Shown here: one piece after another, positions 1-8,395 of the stretch
How the letters are laid out: the number at the start of each line of letters is the position of its first letter
How positions within the stretch are numbered: the stretch's first letter is position 1
NCBI RefSeq assembly: GCF_010499245.1
Contig: NZ_JAAGOW010000001.1
Coordinates: 558,001 to 622,000 of the forward strand
Reading direction: 5' to 3'
Origin: Variovorax sp. WS11
GTDB taxonomy: Bacteria > Pseudomonadota > Gammaproteobacteria > Burkholderiales > Burkholderiaceae_C
Length of the DNA: 64,000 bases
The notes under the pieces: generated by a model
Seen by the model: the letters and a program-made list of their open reading frames with translations, nothing else
The model's database searches: none
Told to the model about the DNA's origin: nothing
Translations under genes and position numbers: made by a program

Positions 1-198
1 CAGCGTATGCGAGCCGCAGGCGTTCCGTTCCGTAGCCTGCCGCACGGTCCGGATGACAGCAAGGTCGCTTCGGTGTACGGAGGCCGTCGCATCTACTGGA
101 ACGAACCCGATGGTCATGTGTGGGAGCTGCTGACAGTCAGCTACAAGCGTCAGCCTCCCGCGGATTGTGAGCTTGGGGCGCCTGATCAACCGGCGTAG
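1..198 (+). CDS. VOC (glyoxalase/bleomycin-resistance) family protein, C-terminal fragment
   Basis: The reading frame is open from the left edge, so only the last 65 residues are present. They contain the typical VOC C-terminal strand pattern: a short loop 'SVYGGRRIYWNEPDGHVWELLTV', where the Glu of 'WEL' is the usual third metal ligand of the fold. VOC proteins include glyoxalase I, extradiol dioxygenases and resistance proteins; the fragment does not tell which. It converges with the LysR gene on the other strand, with a 14-base gap. Family assignment is fairly safe; function is unknown. Confidence 0.6.
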   Translation, partial: QRMRAAGVPFRSLPHGPDDSKVASVYGGRRIYWNEPDGHVWELLTVSYKRQPPADCELGAPDQPA

Positions 199-212
199 TG
201 GATCGACAGAGA

Positions 213-1130
213 TCACCGCCGCGCCAACGGCGCCATCCTCCGCATGTCCGGCCAGGCCTCGGCCGCCGCATCCACGAACGCGCGGATCAGCGGATCGTTC
301 CCACGGCTTGCCACATGCGCGATGAACTGCGGGTACTCCGCGCGTGCCAGCGGTGACAGCGCCAGATAGCCTTCCTGCTCGCCCTGCAATGCGTACTCCT
401 CGCGCATCAGCAGCATGCCCACACCCGACTGCACGAGCGCACGGGCCAGCGCGGAGTTGTCGAAGCGTACGACGCTGTTCAACTCCAGGCCTTTCTCTGC
501 AAACAGCTTCTCCATCATGAACGCGTACGAGAGGTTGGTGTCGCTGGGCGTGATCCATGGCAGCTCGGCCAGTTCGGTCCAATCGGCGGATTCGATCTTC
601 TCCTTCCAGGCCACCGGCCCCACCACACGGAAGTTCACCGTCGCCATCTCGTAGTAGGTGAAGCCGGCGTCGACCGCGCGGCCGAGCAGCATGCCGATGT
701 CGATCTCGCCTGTCTTCAGCGCCTGCCGCGTGCCGGCGGACGCACGCGCCCGCAGGTCGACGGTGATCAGCGGGTGTTTGGCACGCAGTTCGGCAATCAC
801 GGGGCCGATGCGGCTGGAGGTGGGGTCGCTGCTGGCGCCGACGATCAGGTTGCCTTCGACCTTGCCACGGATGTCGCGCGCGAACGATGTGAATTCGGCC
901 GCGCCATTCAGCAGCTCCTTGGCCTGGCGCATCAGCATTTGCCCCGCGCGCGTGAGTTCCAGGCTGCGGTTGGTGCGCACGAACAGCTGCAGGTCCAGGT
1001 TCTCTTCGATCGCGCGCACATGGGCGCTGGCGGCCGATTGGCTCACGTGCAGCCGCTCGGCCGCACGCGTGAGATGCTGCTCCTCCGCCACGGCGACGAA
1101 GGTGCGCAGCTGGACCAGATCGATCATCAT
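213..1130 (-). CDS. LysR-family transcriptional regulator (copy 1)
   Basis: A 305-residue LysR regulator, the usual length. The N-terminal winged HTH starts 'MMIDLVQLRTFVAVAEEQHLTRAAERLHVSQSAASAHV', followed by a substrate-binding domain from about residue 90. I chose the ATG at 1130 (the next ATG, 1127, is equally possible) because the HTH begins there; 20 further upstream codons are open but not LysR-like. It is the last gene of the long minus-strand run, 90 bases after the GST gene. It is a close sister of the LysR at 22126: the HTH recognition regions are almost identical and the effector domains are also clearly related. The two probably bind the same operators. The effector is unknown. 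Confidence 0.9.
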   Translation of the reverse strand: MMIDLVQLRTFVAVAEEQHLTRAAERLHVSQSAASAHVRAIEENLDLQLFVRTNRSLELTRAGQMLMRQAKELLNGAAEFTSFARDIRGKVEGNLIVGASSDPTSSRIGPVIAELRAKHPLITVDLRARASAGTRQALKTGEIDIGMLLGRAVDAGFTYYEMATVNFRVVGPVAWKEKIESADWTELAELPWITPSDTNLSYAFMMEKLFAEKGLELNSVVRFDNSALARALVQSGVGMLLMREEYALQGEQEGYLALSPLARAEYPQFIAHVASRGNDPLIRAFVDAAAEAWPDMRRMAPLARR

Positions 1131-1220
1131 GGTTCGTCGGGCCCTTGTACGAGAGTTGTCGAGGCCAACGATTTTCGTGCGATACCGCACGCTGGCGCAG
1201 CGGGGTTTCCCGCGTGCGCT

Positions 1221-1841
1221 TCAAGGGGCCGGCGGACGCGTGCGCTCGAAGGCAGGCTCATGGACGGCAAAGGCGGCCAACCAGCTCGCCAGGCCGGGAC
1301 TGGACGGGCGCCATGCCACGGGCTGGCGTCGGTCGAGAAATCCCAGCGCGCAGGCCAGGCCGATCGTCACCGCATCGGTCTTGGTCGGGTCCGGCGGCGC
1401 GGCCTCGAAGAACGCGAGCGCGCGCCGGATCTTGCCGCGCTGGTGCTCCAGCCATTCGGACGAACGCCGCTCGGTGTCGTGGTAGCGCTCCTCGTAGATG
1501 ATCAGCGCGCCGGCATCGATGATGCCGTCCGCCAGCCGTGTCTGCGTCAGCATCGCGATGCGCTGCGGCCCTGCGTTCGGCAGCAGCCTGTCGGTTGCGG
1601 CCACCCATTGCAGGAACTCGAGGATCACGCTGCTGTCGTAGATCGCCGTGCCATCCTCGCGGACCAGGCAGGGGTATTTGCCCAGCGGGTTCTGTTCCCG
1701 CAGCCTCTCGTCCGCCGCGTCGGTCGGCGCCAGCGTGACGCGGTCCGCCAGCCCCAGCACATCGATCGCCATGCGCACCTTGCGCACGAACGGCGACGTG
1801 GGCGAGGACCGCAGCACGAAGGTTTCGCCAGTCAATGTCAT
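1221..1841 (-). CDS. Glutathione S-transferase family protein
   Basis: A 206-residue cytosolic GST-like protein. The thioredoxin-fold domain has an N-terminal 'SSPTSPFVRKVRMAIDVLGL' segment with the Ser expected at the glutathione-activating site and 'NPLGKYPCLVREDG' with the cis-Pro. The short 'DSSVILEFL' motif (Glu/Asp-Ser) binds the gamma-glutamyl group of glutathione. The all-alpha domain follows from about residue 90. It starts ATG at 1841, ten bases after the SDR stop, so it is co-transcribed with the catabolic genes. In this context it could open a ring, isomerise a double bond or conjugate a reactive intermediate; the sequence does not decide. Confidence 0.85.
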   Translation of the reverse strand: MTLTGETFVLRSSPTSPFVRKVRMAIDVLGLADRVTLAPTDAADERLREQNPLGKYPCLVREDGTAIYDSSVILEFLQWVAATDRLLPNAGPQRIAMLTQTRLADGIIDAGALIIYEERYHDTERRSSEWLEHQRGKIRRALAFFEAAPPDPTKTDAVTIGLACALGFLDRRQPVAWRPSSPGLASWLAAFAVHEPAFERTRPPAP

Positions 1842-1850
1842 CGGCGCCTT

Positions 1851-2594
1851 TCAGTGGAAGGACCGCCCGCCGTCCACGGCCAGCGCGGCGCCGGTCACAT
1901 AGGACGATTCGGAACTGGTCAGGTACAGGATGGCACGCGCGATCTCCTCGGGCTGCGCCAGGCGCTGCAGCGCGTAGTTGCTCACGTTCGCGCGCACGCC
2001 GTCGGCCATGGGCGTGTCCACCAGACCGGGACACACCGTGTTGGCGCGGATCGCGGGGGCCAGTTCGGCCGCAAGCGCACGCGTGAGATTGAGCGCGCCG
2101 CCCTTCGACGCCGAATAGGCCGTGCGGTTGGGCGAGTTGGGCAGCAGCGCTTGCCCGGATCCGACATTGACGATGGTGGCGTCCGCCGCCTTCTGCAACC
2201 ACGGCAGGCAGCAACGCACGACGATGTAGCCGCCCGTCAGGTTGATCTCCAGCACGCGGCGCCATTGATCCACGCTGACTTCGAGCACGGAGCCGCGCAG
2301 CATGACGCCGGCGGCATTGACCACGCCGTCGATGCCGCCCATGCGGGCTGCGCCGTCTGCGACGGCACGCGCCACGGAGGCTTCGTCCGTGACATCGGCC
2401 TCGCAGGCATGCGCGCCGGTCTGCTGCGCAGCCTGCCGCAAAAGATTGGCGTCTCGGTCCAGCAAGGTCAGTGCCGCGCCTTCCGCAGCGAACAGTGTGG
2501 CGGTCGCACGGCCGATGCCAGATGCCGCGCCGGTGATCAGGATGCGGCGGCCATGCAGGCGTTTGACAGGGTCTTGCACGGGTGTCTCCTTCAT
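1851..2594 (-). CDS. SDR-family oxidoreductase
   Basis: A 247-residue classical short-chain dehydrogenase/reductase. Visible motifs: cofactor loop TGAASGIG (residues 21-28), an acidic D47 after strand 2 that favours NAD, NAAG at 93-96, and the catalytic triad S146-Y160-K164 (YSASK). The C-terminus 'VTGAALAVDGGRSFH' is standard. Its ATG overlaps the stop of the upstream Bug gene (TGA at 2591), so the two are translationally coupled. A hydroxyacyl-CoA or alcohol oxidation step fits the surrounding acyl-CoA genes, but the substrate cannot be read from the sequence. Confidence 0.9.
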   Translation of the reverse strand: MKETPVQDPVKRLHGRRILITGAASGIGRATATLFAAEGAALTLLDRDANLLRQAAQQTGAHACEADVTDEASVARAVADGAARMGGIDGVVNAAGVMLRGSVLEVSVDQWRRVLEINLTGGYIVVRCCLPWLQKAADATIVNVGSGQALLPNSPNRTAYSASKGGALNLTRALAAELAPAIRANTVCPGLVDTPMADGVRANVSNYALQRLAQPEEIARAILYLTSSESSYVTGAALAVDGGRSFH

Positions 2595-3565
2595 TTCTTG
2601 GGTAGGCCGGCCAGTTCCACGAGACGGCCCCAGCGCTGGATCTCGGCATGGACGAAGCTGCGCAACTGGCTGGGCGTCATCGGCATGGGGTCCATGGCCA
2701 TCTTCTGGATGGCGACCTTGGTCTCGGGGCGAGACAGGCTCTTGGCGACTTCAGCGTTCAGCCTGTCGACGATGGCCGCATTCGTGCCGGCAGGCGCGAA
2801 CAGTGCCGCCCAGGTCACGACCTGCACGTCCTTGTAACCGGCTTCGCCCATGGTCGGCACGTCGGGCAGCAGCGGGTGGCGTACCTTGCCTGTCACGGCC
2901 AGCACCTTGAGCTGACCGTTTTGCACGAAGCCCATCGACGAAAAGGGATCGACCAGCAGCGCGTCGATCTGCCCGCCCACGAGGTCCGTCAGGGCCTGCG
3001 GCGTTCCGCGATACGGCACGTGCGTGATATCCACGCCTGCCACGGATTGCAGCAGGGCCGCTGCGATCTGGCTGGACGTGTTGCCGCTGCCGAAGCTCAG
3101 TGGTCTGCTGGCCGAGCGCGCCTTGGCCACGGCAATGAAGCTCGCGACGTCGGACGCCGGAAAGTCCTTTCGCACCAGCAGGGTCAACGGGATGCTGATC
3201 AAGCCCGCCACCGGCTCGAAGTCTTTCTCGGGGTCGAAGGCCAGGTTGGCATACAGCGTCTTGTTCACGGCATGCGCGGAGTTCGTGCTCATGAACAAGG
3301 TGTAGCCGTCGGGGGCCGCCCGCTTGGCAGTCATGGCTGCGATGTTGCCGTCCGCACCGGCCTGGTTCTCGATCACGATGGGCTGGCCCAGGCCCTTGCG
3401 CAGGTCCTCGGCGATGACGCGTGCTGTCCCGTCCGTCGCGCTGCCGGCGGGGAACGGCAGGATCAGCTTGATCGGCCGGTTGGGAAAGGTCTGTGCCAGA
3501 ACAGGGCCTGCGGCCACGCCAAGGCAGGCTGCCGCCAACAGCAGCCATCGCCGTGCGATGTTCAT
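2591..3565 (-). CDS. Bug/TctC-family tripartite tricarboxylate-type solute receptor
   Basis: A 324-residue periplasmic binding protein. It has a Sec signal (hydrophobic 'RWLLLAAACLGVAAGPVLAQ', cleavage after A-Q-near residue 25), the Bug hallmark 'RPIKLILPFPAGSATDGTARV' and, later, 'DITHVPYRGTPQALTDLVGGQIDAL' and 'LPDVPTMGEAGY'. The family binds carboxylates, nicotinate or amino acids with two conserved waters. I chose ATG 3565; it overlaps the stop of the DUF2889 gene by one base (TGATG). No TctA/TctB permease is nearby, so it may deliver to a distant permease or act as a sensor. Confidence 0.92.
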   Translation of the reverse strand: MNIARRWLLLAAACLGVAAGPVLAQTFPNRPIKLILPFPAGSATDGTARVIAEDLRKGLGQPIVIENQAGADGNIAAMTAKRAAPDGYTLFMSTNSAHAVNKTLYANLAFDPEKDFEPVAGLISIPLTLLVRKDFPASDVASFIAVAKARSASRPLSFGSGNTSSQIAAALLQSVAGVDITHVPYRGTPQALTDLVGGQIDALLVDPFSSMGFVQNGQLKVLAVTGKVRHPLLPDVPTMGEAGYKDVQVVTWAALFAPAGTNAAIVDRLNAEVAKSLSRPETKVAIQKMAMDPMPMTPSQLRSFVHAEIQRWGRLVELAGLPKK

Positions 3566-4131
3566 CACGCGTCTCCTTGCTTCTTTGTCTTTTCGTGGAA
3601 TTTCGGCCACAACACGCGTACCAGTTCGCGCGTCGCGCCATAGGCGTAGCAGCTGTCGATCTTCAGCGGCCGGCCGTTCGCGTCCACGCGCTCGGCGCGT
3701 CCGCGGTTCACCTGGCTCAACGACTGGAATGCCGTCGTCGCCATCGGGATCAGCAGCTCCATCAGGTGCGTGCAGGCACGCTCGCCACCCAGGCGGCTGC
3801 GGACTTCCCTGCTCCAGCCGCTGGCCATGCGCAGGCCGACCAGCGACTGCAGCGCATTGCCACCATCGGGGCACGCGTCGTAAGGCGCGGCCTCGGTAAA
3901 GGTCGCCACGGCGTGGATGGTGAGATCGCGGTCGTACACCAGGCGAACACCCATGTCGTGGACCGCTTCACCGGCCGGAAAGCGCTTGTCGCCATTTGCG
4001 GGCACGAAGTCGTAAGGCTTGCGATCGGTCACGCGGCCTTCGAGCTCGAACAGGTCGTCGCTGCGCCGCCAGGCACGCATGTCGATGCGGCGCCAGTGCA
4101 GTTCCTCTTCGCGGGTTGCGGCGGAGTTCAT
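3565..4131 (-). CDS. DUF2889 domain-containing protein
   Basis: A 188-residue protein that I recognise as DUF2889 by its opening 'EEELHWRRIDMRAWRRSDDLFELEGRVTDRKPYDF' pattern and the later 'LGGERACTHLMELLIPMATTAFQ' segment with conserved Cys-Thr-His. No signal peptide or membrane segment is visible. The biochemical role of the family is not known to me. It lies between an enoyl-CoA hydratase (stop 4 bases upstream) and a Bug receptor (1-base overlap), firmly inside the acyl-CoA operon. The invariant RACTHL stretch suggests a catalytic or metal-binding function. Confidence 0.8.
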   Translation of the reverse strand: MNSAATREEELHWRRIDMRAWRRSDDLFELEGRVTDRKPYDFVPANGDKRFPAGEAVHDMGVRLVYDRDLTIHAVATFTEAAPYDACPDGGNALQSLVGLRMASGWSREVRSRLGGERACTHLMELLIPMATTAFQSLSQVNRGRAERVDANGRPLKIDSCYAYGATRELVRVLWPKFHEKTKKQGDA

Positions 4132-4135
4132 GACG

Positions 4136-4927
4136 TCAGCCGAAAATCGGTGCGCGCTTTTCGAGGAAAGCGTTCACGGCCTCGCTGTGATCCGGCGTCT
4201 TGTGGCACACGGCCTGGTACACGGCGGACAGTTCCAGCACCTCGCTCAGCCGCGCATGAATGGCCTCGCGCAGCAAACGCTTGGTCAAGCGGATGCCGTG
4301 TGCGGCGTTCACGGCGATGCGGTCGGCCATGGCGCGGGTTGCGGGCAGCAGTTCCTCGGGCGCCACCACGCGCGACACCAGGTTCCAGTCCAGCGCCTGA
4401 CGCGCATCGATGGTGTCGCCCGTCAGCGCCATCTCGGCCGCGCGCGACATGCCGACGATGCGCGGCAGCAGCCAGGCGCCGCCGTCGCCAGGAATGATGC
4501 CCAGCTTGATGAAGCTCTCGGCGAACTTGGCCTTCTCGGACGCGATGCGGATGTCGCACATGCAGGCGAGGTCCAGCCCGGCGCCGATGGCATGGCCGTT
4601 GATGGCGGCCACCACCGGGACCTCCAGGTTGAACAGCGACAGCGCCAGGCGCTGGATGCCGCGCCGGTAGTCCTGGCGGATGTCCATCTCGCTGACCTCG
4701 GGCGAGGCCTGGCGCTTCATCTCGTGGATGTTGCCGCCGGCGCAGAACGAGGGGCCGTTGGCCGCCAGGATCGCGCAGCGCACGCTGCGGTCGTCGTGGA
4801 TGCGCTCGATGGCGGCCAGGAATTCGGGGATGGCCGTGTTGCCGGTCAGCGGATTGCGCTGCTCGGGCTGGTTCATGGTCAGCGTGACGACGGGGCCGTC
4901 TTGTTCGTAGAGCAGGAAGTCGGGCAT
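4136..4927 (-). CDS. Enoyl-CoA hydratase/isomerase family protein (copy 1)
   Basis: A 263-residue crotonase-fold protein. It has the oxyanion-hole loops 'SFCAGGNIHEM' and 'INGHAIGAGLDLA', and 'LGIIPGDGGAWLLPR'. Aligned by eye with rat mitochondrial enoyl-CoA hydratase, the first catalytic Glu (Glu144, in ..GQPEILLG..) is replaced by Phe (..AESFIKLG..). The second (Glu164) is kept in 'AAEMALTG'. This suggests a crotonase that is not a standard hydratase. It is co-transcribed with the zinc alcohol dehydrogenase upstream (10-base gap) and DUF2889 downstream. Family is certain; the reaction is open. Confidence 0.88.
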   Translation of the reverse strand: MPDFLLYEQDGPVVTLTMNQPEQRNPLTGNTAIPEFLAAIERIHDDRSVRCAILAANGPSFCAGGNIHEMKRQASPEVSEMDIRQDYRRGIQRLALSLFNLEVPVVAAINGHAIGAGLDLACMCDIRIASEKAKFAESFIKLGIIPGDGGAWLLPRIVGMSRAAEMALTGDTIDARQALDWNLVSRVVAPEELLPATRAMADRIAVNAAHGIRLTKRLLREAIHARLSEVLELSAVYQAVCHKTPDHSEAVNAFLEKRAPIFG

Positions 4928-4937
4928 GTCAGAGGTC

Positions 4938-5981
4938 TCACAGGGTTTGGTTGTCGATCACGAAGCGAAAGCGCACGTCGCCGGCCAGCAGCCGCCGGTA
5001 GGCTGCGTCGATGTCGTCGGCCGCGATCACCTCCACCTCGGCGGCGATGCCGTGCTCGGCGCAGAAGTCCAGCATCTGCTGCGTCTCGGCGATGCCGCCG
5101 CTGCGCGTGCCGGCAATGGAGCGGCGGTTGGTCAGCAGCGCGGCGGCCGGCACGCTGAGCGGCACGGCGGGCACCGCCAGGTTCACGTACACGCCATCGA
5201 GCGCCAGCAGGCCGAGGTAGCGGTCCAGGTCGGCATGGATGGGCACGGTGGAGACCACGATGTCGAAGCTGCTGTCGAGCGCCGTGAAGGTGTCGGGTTC
5301 GTTGCTGAGCCGGTAGTCGTCGGCCCCCAGGCGCAGCGCATCCTCGCGCTTGGCCGGCGTGAGGTCCAGCACCGTGGTGTGCGCACCCAGCGCGCGGCTT
5401 ATCTGCACGCCCACGTGACCCAGGCCGCCGAATCCAAGGATGGCCACGCGCTTGCCCGGCCCCGCGCCCCAGTGGCGCAGCGGTGAATACATGGTGATGC
5501 CGGCGCACATCAGCGGCGCCGCGTTCTGCAGCGCGATGGAGTCGGGGATGGCCACGACAAAGGCCTCGTCCACGACCACCTCCTCGCTGTAGCCGCCAAA
5601 GGTGGGCTGGCCGTCACGTCCGATCGCACCATAGGCCAGCGTTCGGCCGCCGCTGCAGTACTGCTCCAGGCCGGCACGGCAGTTGTCGCACCGACGGCAG
5701 GCATCGACCATGTTGCCTACGCCCACGCGGTCGCCGACGCGGTGGCGCGTAACCTCGCTGCCCACCGCCAGCACGGTCCCGGCCATCTCGTGACCCGGCA
5801 CCAGCGGATAGATGGTCTTGCCGCGCGTGCTGCGTGCGTGCTCCACGTCGGACTGGCAGATGCCGGCGTAGGCGATGGCGATGTGCACGTCGCGCGGCCC
5901 CGGTGCGCGACGCTCGATGGTCGTCGGCACGAAGGGCTGCCGCGGGCCGCAGGTGCAGCGGGCCTTGACGCGAAACATCAC
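4938..5981 (-). CDS. Zinc-dependent alcohol dehydrogenase, cinnamyl-alcohol-dehydrogenase type
   Basis: A 347-residue medium-chain dehydrogenase. Catalytic zinc ligands are C42, H64-E65 and C159; the structural zinc Cys set is C95, C98, C101, C109. The Rossmann loop GFGGLG is at 183-188, followed by Asp in 'TVLDLTPAK', which fits NAD better than NADP. The order and 'GHEMAGTVLAVG' place it in the CAD/YahK-like group acting on primary alcohols or aldehydes. It overlaps the Bug gene upstream by 4 bases (ATGA). In the operon it could work with the aldehyde dehydrogenase at 6976 to turn an alcohol into an acid. Confidence 0.9.
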   Translation of the reverse strand: MMFRVKARCTCGPRQPFVPTTIERRAPGPRDVHIAIAYAGICQSDVEHARSTRGKTIYPLVPGHEMAGTVLAVGSEVTRHRVGDRVGVGNMVDACRRCDNCRAGLEQYCSGGRTLAYGAIGRDGQPTFGGYSEEVVVDEAFVVAIPDSIALQNAAPLMCAGITMYSPLRHWGAGPGKRVAILGFGGLGHVGVQISRALGAHTTVLDLTPAKREDALRLGADDYRLSNEPDTFTALDSSFDIVVSTVPIHADLDRYLGLLALDGVYVNLAVPAVPLSVPAAALLTNRRSIAGTRSGGIAETQQMLDFCAEHGIAAEVEVIAADDIDAAYRRLLAGDVRFRFVIDNQTL

Positions 5982-6946
5982 TCGGGCCGGATGTTGGCCT
6001 CGCGCGCGAGGCGAACCCAGCGCGTGGTCTCCGAGTCGATCATGGCCTTCAGTTTGTCAGGCCCCATCTCGAGCGGCGTCGTGCCATGGTTGGCGTATTT
6101 CTGGATCAGGTCCGGCATCTTCTGCGCCTTCAGCACGGCATCGCTCACGAGGGTGACCAGTTCGCGCGGCAGGCCGGCCGGCCCGACCAGTGCGTTCCAC
6201 GACGGGAAGTCGAAGCCCGGCAGCGTCTCGGCAATGGCGGGCCAGTCGGGCGTGGTCGGGTTGCGCTTCAGGGAGGACACGGCCAGCGCGCGCAACTGCC
6301 CGGATTTGACCTGGGCCTGCGCGTTACCCGGGTCGGTCAGCGTGGCGAACAGCACGCCGCCGATCACGTCGCTGATGGTCGCGGGGCTGCCCTTGTAGGG
6401 GACGGGCAGCAGCTGGATGCCGGCCATGTGGCTCATGGTGGCGATCTGCGTTTGCACAGAGGTGGTCGAGAAGCCCACGCTGACCTGGCCGGGCCGCGAC
6501 TTCGCGTAGGCGATGAACTCGCCGAAGGTCTTGATCGGTGAATCGGCCTTGACCATGAGCACGTGGTTCGTCAGGCTCACGCCCGCGATCGGTGTCAGGT
6601 CCTTGCGCGGGTCGTAGCCCATGTTCTTCACGAAGGCCAGGTTGGCCGCCAGCGGCGAGTTCGAGCCGCACAGCAAGGTCTTGCCGTCCGGAGCGGCGCG
6701 GACCACTTCGAGCGTGCCGATACCGCCGTTGCCGCCCGCCTTGTTGTCGATGAAGTAGTTCTGGCCGTTGATCGCGCCGACCAGCGGCAGCAGCATGCGC
6801 GTGGCGTAGTCGTTGGAGCTGCCGGCCGGCAGCGGCACGATGACGCGCACAGCGCCGCCGGGGCCCTTGGCCTGAGCCCAGGTCTGCCCGGCGGGCACCG
6901 CCAGGCCCAGGGCCGCCAGCGCTTTCAGGATGTCTCGTCTTTCCAT
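5978..6946 (-). CDS. Bug/TctC-family solute receptor
   Basis: A 322-residue periplasmic receptor. The N-terminus 'MERRDILKALAALGLAVPAGQTWAQ' has a twin-Arg-like RRDILK motif and a hydrophobic stretch, so Tat export is possible. Bug signatures follow: 'AVRVIVPLPAGSSNDYATRM', 'LPVPYKGSPATISDVIGGVLFATLTDPGNA', and a closing 'RWVRLAREANIRPE'. Its stop overlaps the start of the alcohol dehydrogenase gene by 4 bases. It is the second receptor in the same operon, distinct in sequence from the one at 2591, so two ligands or two steps may be served. Confidence 0.92.
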   Translation of the reverse strand: MERRDILKALAALGLAVPAGQTWAQAKGPGGAVRVIVPLPAGSSNDYATRMLLPLVGAINGQNYFIDNKAGGNGGIGTLEVVRAAPDGKTLLCGSNSPLAANLAFVKNMGYDPRKDLTPIAGVSLTNHVLMVKADSPIKTFGEFIAYAKSRPGQVSVGFSTTSVQTQIATMSHMAGIQLLPVPYKGSPATISDVIGGVLFATLTDPGNAQAQVKSGQLRALAVSSLKRNPTTPDWPAIAETLPGFDFPSWNALVGPAGLPRELVTLVSDAVLKAQKMPDLIQKYANHGTTPLEMGPDKLKAMIDSETTRWVRLAREANIRPE

Positions 6947-6975
6947 TTTTCAGTCTCCAGCCGTGTCCTGAGCGT

Positions 6976-8391
6976 TCAGCCCAGCACGGATTTGTATTCC
7001 ATGAATTCCTCGATGCCGAAGCGGCCCCACTCGCGACCCACGCCGGACAGCTTGAAGCCGCCGTGCGTGCCACGCTTGTCCAGTGGCGCGCCGTTGATGC
7101 GGACGCGGCCCACGCGCAGCCGCGCGGCGACGGCACGGGCGCGATCCGGATCTGCAGACCACACGCCGGCCGCCAGGCCGTAGACCGAGTCGTTGGCGAT
7201 GCGGATCGCGTCTTCCTCGTCGTCGAACGGGATCAGCACGACCACCGGGCCGAAGATTTCCTCGCGCGCGATGCGGCTGTGGTTGTCGCCCGAGAAGATG
7301 GTCGGCTGCACGTACCAACCGCGCGCCAGACCCTCGGGTGCCTCGGCGCCCCCCGTCAGCATGCGCACGCCCTCCTCCCGCGCCTGGCGGATGTAGCCGC
7401 GCACGCGCTCACGCGCGGCCGCAGTCGACACCGGGCCCAGCGTCGTGCGCTCGTCGAGCGGGTCGCCCAGCACATAGCTGCGCGCCTTGCGCACGGCCAG
7501 ATGCTCGGCTTCGCCCAGGCGGTCGCGCGGCACCAGCATGCGCGTGAGGCCGCCGCAAACCTGGCCGGTGTTGCGCAGCGCGTCCTCGATGCCGCCTTCC
7601 ACGGCGCGCGCGAAGTCGGCATCGCCCAGGATGATGTTGGGCGACTTGCCGCCCAGCTCCAGGTGCACGCGCTTGATCGATTCGGACGCGACCTCCATGA
7701 CGCGGCGGCCCGAGCGCACCGAGCCCGTGATGGACACCATGTCGACCAGCGGATGCGCCGCGATGGGCTCGCCGACCTCTGGCCCCGTGCCGCAGACCAG
7801 GTTGAACACCCCCGCCGGCAGGCCGGCTTCAGCGCAGAGTTCCGCGAACACAAAGGCGGTCAGTGGCGCGACCTCGGAAGGCTTGAGCACCACAGTGCAG
7901 CCCGCCGCGATGGCCGCGCCGGCCTTGGAGATGACGGAGCGCAACGGCGCGTTCCAGGCCGTGATGGCGCCGACCACCCCCGACGGTTCGCGTTGCACCC
8001 GGGTGCTGCCGACCTGGTGCACCCATTCGATCTGGTCGAGCGATTCGGCGACGATGTCCAGCTCTTCGACCGCGCCCTGTACTTGCGTCTTGCGCAGCGC
8101 CGTGATGGGGTAGCCCAGCTCGCCGACCAGCGTCTGCGCGATCTCCTCTGAGCGCGCCTCGGTCAGCCGCGCCAGCCGTCGAAACAAGGTCACACGGGTC
8201 AGGGTGCTGCTGCGCGACCAGTCGGGGAAGGCGCGTACGGCCGCCTGCACGGCGCGGTCCACGTCGTCGGCGGTGCCGCGCGGCACGGTAGCGATCACCT
8301 GTTCGGTGGCTGGGTTCACGACGGTCAGAACTTCGCTGCCGGTGGACGGCACCCAGGCGCCGTCGATGTAGATCTGGTTGCGTTCGATCAT
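6976..8391 (-). CDS. NAD(P)-dependent aldehyde dehydrogenase
   Basis: A 471-residue ALDH-superfamily enzyme oxidising an aldehyde to an acid. It has 'ITAWNAPLRSVISKAG' (cofactor region), 'VVLKPSEVAP', 'SITGSVRSGRRV', the general-base Glu in 'HLELGGKSPNIILGD', the catalytic Cys in 'NTGQVCGGLTR' and 'EEIFGPVVVLIPF'. The ATG at 8391 is preferred to an upstream one at 8412 because 'MIERNQIYIDGAWV' is the usual ALDH start; it lies 4 bases after the stop of the Fe-ADH-fold gene. It probably acts with the alcohol dehydrogenase at 4938. Confidence 0.93.
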   Translation of the reverse strand: MIERNQIYIDGAWVPSTGSEVLTVVNPATEQVIATVPRGTADDVDRAVQAAVRAFPDWSRSSTLTRVTLFRRLARLTEARSEEIAQTLVGELGYPITALRKTQVQGAVEELDIVAESLDQIEWVHQVGSTRVQREPSGVVGAITAWNAPLRSVISKAGAAIAAGCTVVLKPSEVAPLTAFVFAELCAEAGLPAGVFNLVCGTGPEVGEPIAAHPLVDMVSITGSVRSGRRVMEVASESIKRVHLELGGKSPNIILGDADFARAVEGGIEDALRNTGQVCGGLTRMLVPRDRLGEAEHLAVRKARSYVLGDPLDERTTLGPVSTAAARERVRGYIRQAREEGVRMLTGGAEAPEGLARGWYVQPTIFSGDNHSRIAREEIFGPVVVLIPFDDEEDAIRIANDSVYGLAAGVWSADPDRARAVAARLRVGRVRINGAPLDKRGTHGGFKLSGVGREWGRFGIEEFMEYKSVLG

Positions 8392-8395
8392 GGTC

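Noticed and set aside
774..2837. Long plus-strand open frame (687 codons) opposite the LysR, GST and SDR genes
   Set aside because: It is the antisense shadow of GC-rich genes: Arg/Gly/Gln/His-rich, no family motif, while the minus-strand genes all have clear motifs.
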